Shown: positions 1 through 6,941 of the stretch, piece by piece | Layout of the letters: the number at the start of each line of letters is the position of its first letter | How positions within the stretch are numbered: position 1 is the stretch's first letter | Assembly (NCBI GenBank): GCA_036562185.1 | Contig: DATCKN010000043.1 | Location: 1-32,538, forward strand | Direction: 5' to 3' | DNA: 32,538 nucleotides | Source of the DNA: Thermoclostridium sp036562185 | GTDB lineage: Bacteria; Bacillota; Clostridia; DSM-8532 | Notes under the pieces: model-generated | Database searches by the model: none | The model's input: the letters and a program-made list of their open reading frames with translations, nothing else | Told to the model about the DNA's origin: nothing | Program-made: the position numbers and the translations under genes

Positions 1-24
1 TTTTAAAGGCCCTATATCCACAGT

Positions 25-104
25 GGCTGTCAAGTAGATCGTGGAATAAGTTGGCCTGACCCGCAAAGCCTTGCTACTTATGCCGCGAAAGCTACTTGAC
101 TGCC
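25..104. repeat. Long imperfect inverted repeat in non-coding DNA
   Basis: GGCTGTCAAGTAG at 25-37 is matched by its inverted copy CTACTTGACTGCC at 92-104, with 12 of 13 positions complementary. The arms enclose about 54 bases that hold no open reading frame. Together with the next hairpin this gives a structured non-coding edge of the kind found at insertion-sequence ends or as element-encoded RNA. No transposase is inside the window, so the assignment to a mobile element is inference. Confidence 0.45.
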
Positions 105-130
105 GACCTTACAAACACGCTTTTGTTTAT

Positions 131-180
131 GCCGGTGGGTGACCCCATAGGCTCTACCCTAATTTTATCACCCACCCGGC
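131..180. repeat. GC-rich hairpin
   Basis: GCCGGTGGGTGA at 131-142 pairs with TCACCCACCCGGC at 168-180, leaving one bulged base and a loop of about 25 bases. The arms are far more GC-rich than the AT-rich DNA that follows. No clear T-tract follows on the plus strand, so a simple terminator is not the best reading. It may be part of a mobile-element end or a structured RNA. Confidence 0.5.
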
Positions 181-292
181 CTTAACTATAACTTAGCGAA
201 GAAACTCACTTTTCCCTCTTATCTTACTTTCATGATTTTTCTCTTGTCGTTACTTTTAACTCGTTACTTAAAAAGCAAAATTATATCTCGAA

Positions 293-354
293 GGTGACAT
301 TTTCATAGAATAAAATTATACTTTTTTAGGTGACATTTTCAAAAGTTATTGACA
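293..354. mobile_element. Possible IS21-type insertion-sequence end
   Basis: The 12-bp sequence GGTGACATTTTC occurs twice in direct orientation, at 293-304 and 329-340, and is followed by TTGACA ending at 354. Read on the other strand the unit starts TGTCAATAAC and contains two GAAAATGTCACC copies. Multiple short terminal repeats starting TGTCA are typical of IS21-family ends. The transposase genes would have to lie to the left of the window. The call rests only on the repeats. Confidence 0.35.
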
Positions 355-1065
355 TAGCAAACATGGAAAAATCAAAAAAGGGACAGGTAAGGTTTATAAG
401 TACTGAAAAAACTTCCATTCCGAGTAAAAATATGGTATAATATAATCCAGCATTTGTACCATAGGAGATGATGCAAAGTTATGATATAGAAATATAAAAG
501 CTTGACACCATATCCTTGAATGCTGTTTTTTATGAGGGAAATGAGAAAAAGTGATATACCAGGTAAAAAATTTCAAAAATTTCCTTTTTGTGTAACAAAT
601 ATCTATCCTGATATGTTATATTATTGAAAGGTCAGATGATTGCATCAGAAAATCCTTTCCGCAGGGGATTGATTCTTATTACCGCATTAGCCGGCAGCAC
701 TGGTTGCAGGAGAAACAGGCACAGCTTATGCCAGTAAAGTTAAATACAGATGTATAAACCCGTTAGATATGCTGAAAGGACAGGGATTGCAACAACGATT
801 ATTCGCCCATGAAGTCTTTGGTACTACTGAGCATTGTGATGTAACACAGCTGTTTTTTCAATGCTGCTTATGATTCCAGTCTCTTTGTCACATAAGAATA
901 TTTAAGCTGAATACTCTGCAACTCAAGACCACAGGACAAATGCATAGCTTAGTCAGGGAAATTTTATTACCGCCCTGATGACGGCACCATTAGTATCCAG
1001 GTGTTTATGAACGGGAAAGTTCCAACAGGATAATTACCAATGCTGATATTAGGGGGATGGATATT
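355..1065. other. Gene-poor stretch with probable gene remnants
   Basis: No convincing complete gene is visible here. The left part is AT-rich with no clear structure. The right part contains short open stretches ending in stops that look like decayed coding DNA. One is a possible transposase tail at 641-757. Another is a frame at about 956-1032 that ends GKVPTG before a stop and that I cannot assign. The stretch ends at the ribosome binding site of the SIR2 gene. Confidence 0.5.
641..757 (+). pseudogene. Possible IS3-type transposase C-terminal remnant
   Basis: One frame reads through about 38 codons to a TAA at 755-757. It contains IDSYYRI followed by LMPVKL near its end. The spacing resembles the IxxYIxFYN...LTPVEYR tail of IS3/IS150-type OrfB integrases. 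There is no start codon and no upstream catalytic domain, so at most this is a scrap. The resemblance was judged by eye and may be chance. Confidence 0.2.
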
Positions 1066-2088
1066 ATGTCGTGGCATGAGCTAGTAGTTGATTATGGTGT
1101 TTTCTTAAGCAGTTTTAAAGTAAAACCTAATGGTGCAATGAGTTTTTTAGCCGGCTCGGGTATATCTGCGCAATCGGGGATACCTACCGGCGAGCAACTG
1201 GTCTGGGAGTTTAAAAGAGAAATATTCTGCCGTGAAACGCGTACTCACAGAAGTTTGTTCAGCGATTTGTCCCTTAAGAAAAATCAAATGGAACTTCAGG
1301 CATATTTTGACGGTAAAGGAGGATATCCTGAACTAAATGCTCCGGAAGAGTATTCATTTTACTTCAGAAAATGTTATCCGATGGCAAGTGACAGAGTATT
1401 GTTCATCCAGAATCTTGTCAAAGATAAAAAACCATCGCTGGGACATTTATGTTTGGGGGTTTTGGCGAAACAGAAAAAAATAACAGATATTTGGACTACA
1501 AACTTTGATGATCTGATTGAGGCGGGTATGCAATATGTTGGTGCAAGTCATGTACTGATCTCAGATGCAACAAAAATGACGTTATTAAAAACCCGCATGG
1601 ATATGCCGTATATCTATAAACTTCATGGTGATTTCCGGTATGATTCCATAAAAAGCACTTTAGAAGAAGTACAAAACCTGGAAGAATTCCTGTTAAGGTA
1701 CTTTTTGTATAAAAGTGAGAGTTCAGGCCTGGTTGTTTTGGGATATTCCGGATCTGATGAATCCATAATGGGCACATTGGAAGCGGCAGTTGATAAGGAA
1801 AACTCATATCCTTACGGCATATATTGGACAATTAAGGACGGGCACGAACCTAATGAAAGGGTTGCGAAGCTGGTTAAAAAGCACAGGAGCCGGAACATGG
1901 CTTCAGGATTTATAATTATCAATTCTGCAGACTGTTTTTTATATGATTTATACTCCATATGCGGAGAAAAAAATGAGGATATAGAAAACCGTGCTGCAAA
2001 ACTTCTAAAAATGAAAAAAGTGTTTATGACTTCAAAAGCAGGAAAACTGAAACATTTGATAGAGAATGGATATGGTCCTGTGTATTGA
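1066..2088 (+). CDS. SIR2-domain protein, probable NAD-consuming defence effector
   Basis: A 340-residue protein of the SIR2_2 type. The nucleotide-binding signature GSGISAQSGIPTG is at residues 30-42, TTNFDD at 144-149, the catalytic-type KLHGDF with His187 at 185-190, and GYSGSDESI at 226-234. Proteins of this class in bacteria (ThsA, DSR and SIR2-HerA types) hydrolyse NAD on phage infection; that role is inferred here. No zinc-ribbon cysteines of protein-deacetylase sirtuins are visible. An in-frame ATG at 1057 directly abuts the GGGGG ribosome binding site (1052-1056), so the ATG at 1066, nine bases downstream, is preferred. The gene is alone on its strand, between mobile-element debris and a convergent XRE-type gene. 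The C-terminus is short compared with multidomain defence SIR2 proteins, so a partner or a lost domain is possible. Confidence 0.8.
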   Translation: MSWHELVVDYGVFLSSFKVKPNGAMSFLAGSGISAQSGIPTGEQLVWEFKREIFCRETRTHRSLFSDLSLKKNQMELQAYFDGKGGYPELNAPEEYSFYFRKCYPMASDRVLFIQNLVKDKKPSLGHLCLGVLAKQKKITDIWTTNFDDLIEAGMQYVGASHVLISDATKMTLLKTRMDMPYIYKLHGDFRYDSIKSTLEEVQNLEEFLLRYFLYKSESSGLVVLGYSGSDESIMGTLEAAVDKENSYPYGIYWTIKDGHEPNERVAKLVKKHRSRNMASGFIIINSADCFLYDLYSICGEKNEDIENRAAKLLKMKKVFMTSKAGKLKHLIENGYGPVY

Positions 2089-2412
2089 TCGTATCACGCC
2101 GGGATAAATTTTTTCGCCGGCCAAGAGATTGAAGCGCCTGGGAACTGTGATAATGCAAAATTGGCTATGTTTGAGGTAAATTAACTCGAATGGATGCCTG
2201 TCCGGTATTCGGTTTAAAGACAGCGCGCAGTTAATTAGCTTATTGGAACCGGCCAATGAAAATATCTGTCGAAATTTTTGCAGGGTATTTCGATATTTGT
2301 GCCCATAATGCTGCAGATGACGTTCAGGTTTTTGGTGAAACTATTCCCATGGCTTGTTTTATACTTAAGGGTATAAAGTATAATATGCTGCCTTTCAGGC
2401 AGCTGTTTTATT
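2089..2412. other. Intergenic region between convergent genes
   Basis: About 320 bases without a convincing gene. Short frames on both strands lack ribosome binding sites and recognisable motifs. The only clear structure is the hairpin at 2387-2403 near the right end. I could not recognise any decayed gene. Confidence 0.5.
2387..2411 (+). terminator. Hairpin terminator after the SIR2 gene
   Basis: GCTGCCT at 2387-2393 pairs with AGGCAGC at 2397-2403 around a 3-base loop. The T-rich TGTTTTATTT follows on the plus strand. The minus strand has no comparable T-run after the stem, so it best serves plus-strand transcription from the SIR2 gene, 300 bases upstream. Confidence 0.5.
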
Positions 2413-4080
2413 TCATCTGGTTTTGTCTTCTGTATTGATTTTATTAATCAGAAGCTGGAGATAATTAATTGAATTTCTTTTATCTTTATTCTTATCCGGA
2501 ATATGGCACCATAATTTCAGGAAATAATCATGAAAAGCATTGACAATGCTTTTTTCAGTTATTATAAAATTCATTTCCGGGTTATTGTTGTCCGCCAGTT
2601 TATCATTATTGAGGGTTTCGATGAAAACACCTGAGTTTCTCTTTACCAGCCAGCAAATATTGGATAAACTGATAAAATCCTGTTTGCTTACAAAAGCAAC
2701 CTCATAATTGTCATATTTTTCCAACATGTTAATTAAATTTTCCAGGTGACATACAATATCTTCATTGCTTATTGTTCTGTTTTCAAGCATATAGTATTCG
2801 TCAAACGTATATTTTTTGTTCTTGACCAGCATTTCCAAAGACTCGATAAAGCATATATCCCTGAATTCGTAATACTTAACCTGGGATTCAAAGGATTCAA
2901 GCCTTTTTTTATGCATGAATTTCCTGTATGATATTTCCTGTTCTGTCCTGTTTCCAAGGTTTAAATATTTCTCATACAGGTTCAAAGGTATGGTAACCGT
3001 GCTTAGCCCATTTTTAAAAACGTACTTGTCGCCTGGAATTTCATCTGCCTCGACAAGCGCTTGCTGAAATTCTGGTGTTTTGTATGACGGGTACGCTTTC
3101 AGCAGCGGCTTGGCAAAAGTTAACTGCTGGAAAAAATATGATGTTAACGTGTCTACGCTTGTTTTTTCATGATGCAAGAATGCCCTGTCCACTTGCTGGC
3201 CGATTTTTGAGCAAAAGCCTAACAATGCACCGGTGTGAGGTACAATACATAAATCGTTTAAAGCAAAAATATCATCACAGGCTTTATGATAATAATATAC
3301 CATGAGGTTTCCGTGAGGAAGCAAAACCTGCAGATCCTCGATAATTCTAATGGTTCTTTGATTATTATTGCTCAGCCTGATTAAAAAAATAATATTCCAG
3401 CCATGGCTTAATGCGCAATAAAGTGCATGTATACATTTATTTTTTAAATCCATATCATCAAACAGAATACCTGTTTCACTGTTAAATGTAATGAGGATTT
3501 TGTCATCATATGAATCAGGCTTCCTATGAGCCTGTTTCAGCAATTTAAGCATAGAGTATATAACTTCCTCATGGCCGGTTATAACCTGGACATTATCATT
3601 AAACAGGTTTCCGTTTATGCCGGGATCATGGTTCATTATATTCGCTTTGCCATGATTTTGCTTTGTACCGGTATCAATATTTTTAATGAGGTTTGTGATA
3701 TTAGGCACACTGTCAATTTTATACTTTTTCTCTGAGATCATTTTTTTATGTAATTTGATTGAGTATCCCTGGGCTTCCTGGAGCCACATCATTATTTTAT
3801 TTTTAAGGCCGGTATTGCTCATTTCAGACACATTAATGCCATATCCGGACAATAAATCAGTTATTGCTTTTCTTTGAAAGCTGTTGCTGATCTTGTTGGC
3901 TATGTAATTACTTATCTGTTCGATATAAGTGGTATCATAAGATGGAACTCTCTCTCCCCGAAGCCACTTATATATCAGAGAAGGATCAACGTTAATTTCT
4001 TTTGCCAGTTTACTGCATTTAAGATCCAGAGCATTTAATATAGCAGCAAGACATTCGCCAAAAGTTGAGTATGTTTCCAT
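2413..4080 (-). CDS. XRE-type helix-turn-helix protein with large unknown C-terminal region
   Basis: 555 residues. Residues 1-65 look like an XRE/Cro DNA-binding domain: LAKEINVDPSLIYKWLRGER is a typical helix-turn-helix with recognition helix and YKWLRG tail. The remaining roughly 430 residues (from about 125) have no motif I recognise. They are mixed hydrophobic and charged, without obvious membrane segments, and could be a sensor or ligand domain. The start ATG at 4078-4080 has GAGGT at 4091-4095 about ten bases upstream. The gene is convergent with the SIR2 gene and divergent from cheA, with which it shares a 258-base regulatory region. Its targets are unknown; autoregulation or control of a neighbour is inference. 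Confidence 0.65.
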   Translation of the reverse strand: METYSTFGECLAAILNALDLKCSKLAKEINVDPSLIYKWLRGERVPSYDTTYIEQISNYIANKISNSFQRKAITDLLSGYGINVSEMSNTGLKNKIMMWLQEAQGYSIKLHKKMISEKKYKIDSVPNITNLIKNIDTGTKQNHGKANIMNHDPGINGNLFNDNVQVITGHEEVIYSMLKLLKQAHRKPDSYDDKILITFNSETGILFDDMDLKNKCIHALYCALSHGWNIIFLIRLSNNNQRTIRIIEDLQVLLPHGNLMVYYYHKACDDIFALNDLCIVPHTGALLGFCSKIGQQVDRAFLHHEKTSVDTLTSYFFQQLTFAKPLLKAYPSYKTPEFQQALVEADEIPGDKYVFKNGLSTVTIPLNLYEKYLNLGNRTEQEISYRKFMHKKRLESFESQVKYYEFRDICFIESLEMLVKNKKYTFDEYYMLENRTISNEDIVCHLENLINMLEKYDNYEVAFVSKQDFISLSNICWLVKRNSGVFIETLNNDKLADNNNPEMNFIITEKSIVNAFHDYFLKLWCHIPDKNKDKRNSINYLQLLINKINTEDKTR

Positions 4081-4338
4081 ATCCTACAACACCTCGAAAC
4101 TGCATTGTATTTTGTAATAAAGATTATATATACCACAATATTCATTTTTATATCATGTCAAACTTTGTCTTTGGATTTGTCAATGAATTGTACCTGACAA
4201 TTTCGACATAATTCGATATATTTCACATTTTCATTATATAATTTATATATAATACTCTCCACATAAATTTTGTATGTAATTACATGTAAAAATAATAAAA
4301 TTCAGTAAAAGTATTAAGTGTACAAGGAGTAAAACTTC
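4081..4338. promoter_or_regulatory. Divergent promoter region, XRE gene and cheA operon
   Basis: This AT-rich spacer separates two divergent starts. TATAAT occurs on the plus strand at 4237-4242 and 4248-4253, giving -10 candidates for cheA, but the matching -35 boxes are weak. TTGTCA at 4177-4182 and TGACAA at 4195-4200 form an inverted repeat with a 12-base spacer, a plausible operator. AAGGAG at 4324-4329 is the cheA ribosome binding site. No sigma-D-type motility promoter was seen. Confidence 0.45.
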
Positions 4339-6324
4339 ATGAGCAAATATGAAAATGAAACGTTGCTTGAATTGTTTATTTTTGAAACGCTGGAATTAAT
4401 AACTCAACTTGAAAACATAGCCCTGGAAAGTGAATATGGGAATGCCATCGGTGAGAAGATTAATGAAATATTCAGGATTGTACACACTATAAAAAGTTCA
4501 GCAAGCATGATGAATTTTGATAATATAGCATCTCTTTCACATTCGTTGGAGGATGTTTTTTATTATATACGCGAAAATGAACCGAAAAACGTAAATTACT
4601 CGGTTCTTACCGATATTGTCTTAAGAGGTGCGGATTTTATAAAAAATGCTATAAACCAGTTTCAGGCCGGACATGAATCAATCCAGGACGTGTCCGTAAT
4701 TGTACGGGAAATAAATGAATTTCTTGCTTTATTGAAGAATAATGACACCCCAATATATCCTCAGAGCGGAAATGCTTTTTCACTAAATAACGAAGGTCTT
4801 AGTAAAACATATGACGATTCCGGAAAAAACCGTTTTAAGGCCCTTATATTCTTTGAAGACGGCTGTGAAATGGAAAACATCCGTGCTTTTAATGTTTTGC
4901 ACAGCCTTGAAAAAACTGCTGAAATAATTGGCTATTCGCCGAAAGACATTGTTGAAAATCCAAAATCGGCTGAAGTGATAAGAAAAAACGGATTCAAAGT
5001 TGAGTTTTTTTCAGAGCTTGCTATTGACGATGTGAAAACCGTTCTGTCAGAAGTAATTTTTTTGAAGGAGCTAAAACTGGAGCTGGTAGATCCACCCAGC
5101 ACAGACCGGAATCCTGCCGGTGATAACAATAATGACCAGGAGAGTTCCCGGTCAACGGTAAAGCAAAGCATGATAAGCGTCAGTGTTTCTAAGCTTGATA
5201 AACTCATGGATCTTGTTGGCGAGCTTGTTATCTCACAGGCAATGGTTATCCAGAATCCTGAACTGGAAGGCCTTAATTTGGACAGTTTTTATAAAGCTTC
5301 AAACCAGCTTCAGAAATTGACCAATGAATTGCAGGATACGGTTATGTCAATGCGCATGGTGCCATTGTCGGCTACTTTCCGGAAAATGCAGCGCGTTGTG
5401 CGGGATATGGAGAAGAAGCTTAACAAAAAAATAAAACTGGAGATTATTGGCGGGGAGACAGAAGTTGACAAGAATATCATTGAGCATTTGTCAGACCCGT
5501 TAATCCATCTTATACGCAATGCCGCCGATCATGGAATAGAACCTGTTGAAGAGAGGGCAGGAAAAGGCAAGCCTGCAACAGGGAAAATCACCCTGGAGGC
5601 AAGGAATGAAGGCGGAGATGTATGGATTTTCGTGAAAGATGATGGAAGAGGCATGGATAAGAAAAGCATACTGCAGAAAGCAAAACAGAAGGGGCTTATA
5701 AAAAAGCCCGAGAATGAGCTTACCGAGAGGGAGATATTTTCTTTTATTTTCATGCCCGGGTTTTCCACCAAAGAAGAAATAACCGAATTCTCCGGAAGAG
5801 GAGTAGGAATGGATGTAGTAATCAAAAATATAGAGAAAATAGGCGGAAATGTCCAGATTGACAGCATTTACGGGATTGGTACCACCGTATCAATAAAAAT
5901 CCCCCTGACTCTTGCAATTATTGATGGAATGAAAGTGAGGGTCGGCAAATCAGTTTATGTAATTCCTATAACTTCAATAAAGGAATCTTCCAAGGTTCAG
6001 GAATCAGCCATAATACGGGATGAAGCAAACAACAGTGAAATGGTAATGCTAAGAGATACTTGCTGCCAGGTAATAAGGCTTCATGATTTTTTCAAAGTAA
6101 AGTCTGATACGGTAAACCTGACCGAAGGTGTAATTGTTGTTGTTGAAAGTGAAGGCAGGCTGGCATGCCTGTTTGCGGATGAGTTAATGGGTGTGCAGCA
6201 GGTGGTTGTAAAAGCTTTACCCGGATTTATAAAAAAAGTTCAGGGCATTTCAGGCTGCACGGTAATGGGCAATGGGAGTGTAAGCCTGATTATTGATGTG
6301 CCTGGAATGATGAATACTTCGTAA
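4339..6324 (+). CDS. cheA: Chemotaxis histidine kinase CheA
   Basis: 661 residues with full CheA order. The N-terminal Hpt domain has phospho-acceptor His49 in IVHTIKSSASM. A P2-like region lies at about 164-250 and the dimerisation segment at about 275-340 (KLDKLMDLVGELVISQ). The ATPase domain has N-box LIRNAADHGIE (391-401), DDGRGMD (434-440) and GRGVGMD (486-492). A C-terminal CheW-like domain covers about 525-660. All catalytic motifs look intact. It autophosphorylates and passes phosphate to response regulators, coupled to receptors through CheW. It begins a three-gene operon with cheW and one receptor; no cheY, cheB or cheR lies in the window. The partner regulator must be elsewhere, and an output other than flagellar motility is possible. 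Confidence 0.93.
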   Translation: MSKYENETLLELFIFETLELITQLENIALESEYGNAIGEKINEIFRIVHTIKSSASMMNFDNIASLSHSLEDVFYYIRENEPKNVNYSVLTDIVLRGADFIKNAINQFQAGHESIQDVSVIVREINEFLALLKNNDTPIYPQSGNAFSLNNEGLSKTYDDSGKNRFKALIFFEDGCEMENIRAFNVLHSLEKTAEIIGYSPKDIVENPKSAEVIRKNGFKVEFFSELAIDDVKTVLSEVIFLKELKLELVDPPSTDRNPAGDNNNDQESSRSTVKQSMISVSVSKLDKLMDLVGELVISQAMVIQNPELEGLNLDSFYKASNQLQKLTNELQDTVMSMRMVPLSATFRKMQRVVRDMEKKLNKKIKLEIIGGETEVDKNIIEHLSDPLIHLIRNAADHGIEPVEERAGKGKPATGKITLEARNEGGDVWIFVKDDGRGMDKKSILQKAKQKGLIKKPENELTEREIFSFIFMPGFSTKEEITEFSGRGVGMDVVIKNIEKIGGNVQIDSIYGIGTTVSIKIPLTLAIIDGMKVRVGKSVYVIPITSIKESSKVQESAIIRDEANNSEMVMLRDTCCQVIRLHDFFKVKSDTVNLTEGVIVVVESEGRLACLFADELMGVQQVVVKALPGFIKKVQGISGCTVMGNGSVSLIIDVPGMMNTS

Positions 6325-6381
6325 TCTATTTAATTTTAATAAATGATTTTGAGATTACTAACAGAATGGAGGTGAGGGTGT

Positions 6382-6882
6382 ATGGCAGAAATGCGTGAAG
6401 GAGAAGAAGAAATGGAGGAGGATACGCAAAAGGGCAAATATCTTACGTTTTTGCTTGATAAAGAGGTTTATGCCATAGAAATTAAATATGTAACTGAAAT
6501 CATAGGTTTCCAGCCTATAACCGAAGTTCCCGAACTTCCGGATTATATAAAAGGCATTATTAATTTGAGAGGGAAAATAATACCAGTGATGGATGTCAGG
6601 TTAAGGTTTAAAAAGCAGCCTGCAGAGTATAATGACAGGACATGCATTATAGTAATTGATGTTCAGAACATATCAGTAGGGTTGATTGTCGATAATGTAT
6701 CGGAAGTTCTGTCCATTTCAGATGACAGCATTGTTCCGCCACCGGAGATAAGCAGAGGAACAGAAAACAGGTACATAAAAGCAATTGGCAAAGTGGAAAA
6801 CGATGTAAAATTAATACTTGATTGCAATAAGCTTTTAAGTGATAAAGATGTAGAAAATTTAGACCACGTAAATGTCAGCTGA
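6382..6882 (+). CDS. cheW: Chemotaxis coupling protein CheW
   Basis: 166 residues, a single CheW SH3-like domain after an acidic N-terminal tail of about 18 residues rich in Glu. Typical segments are KYLTFLLDKEVYAIEIKYV, then YIKGIINLRGKIIPVMDVR, then GLIVDNVSEVL. CheW links the receptor signalling tip to CheA. The start ATG at 6382 follows the strong ribosome binding site GGAGGTGAG. It lies 57 bases after cheA and 59 bases before the receptor gene, so the three are very likely co-transcribed. Confidence 0.92.
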   Translation: MAEMREGEEEMEEDTQKGKYLTFLLDKEVYAIEIKYVTEIIGFQPITEVPELPDYIKGIINLRGKIIPVMDVRLRFKKQPAEYNDRTCIIVIDVQNISVGLIVDNVSEVLSISDDSIVPPPEISRGTENRYIKAIGKVENDVKLILDCNKLLSDKDVENLDHVNVS

Positions 6883-6941
6883 ATAAAACGGTCTTCAGGA
6901 CCGGATAAGTTGAATTGATTGTGTAGGAGGATAAAAATAGT

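Noticed and set aside
394..576. Minus-strand 60-residue open frame
   Set aside because: Low-complexity aromatic sequence in AT-rich DNA, no ribosome binding site, no recognisable motif.
2032..2256. Minus-strand frame overlapping the end of the SIR2 gene
   Set aside because: Overlaps a well-supported gene on the other strand and has no motif or convincing start.
2256..2438. Plus-strand 60-residue frame before the XRE gene end
   Set aside because: No ribosome binding site, no family pattern, and it runs through the hairpin at 2387-2403 into the convergent gene.
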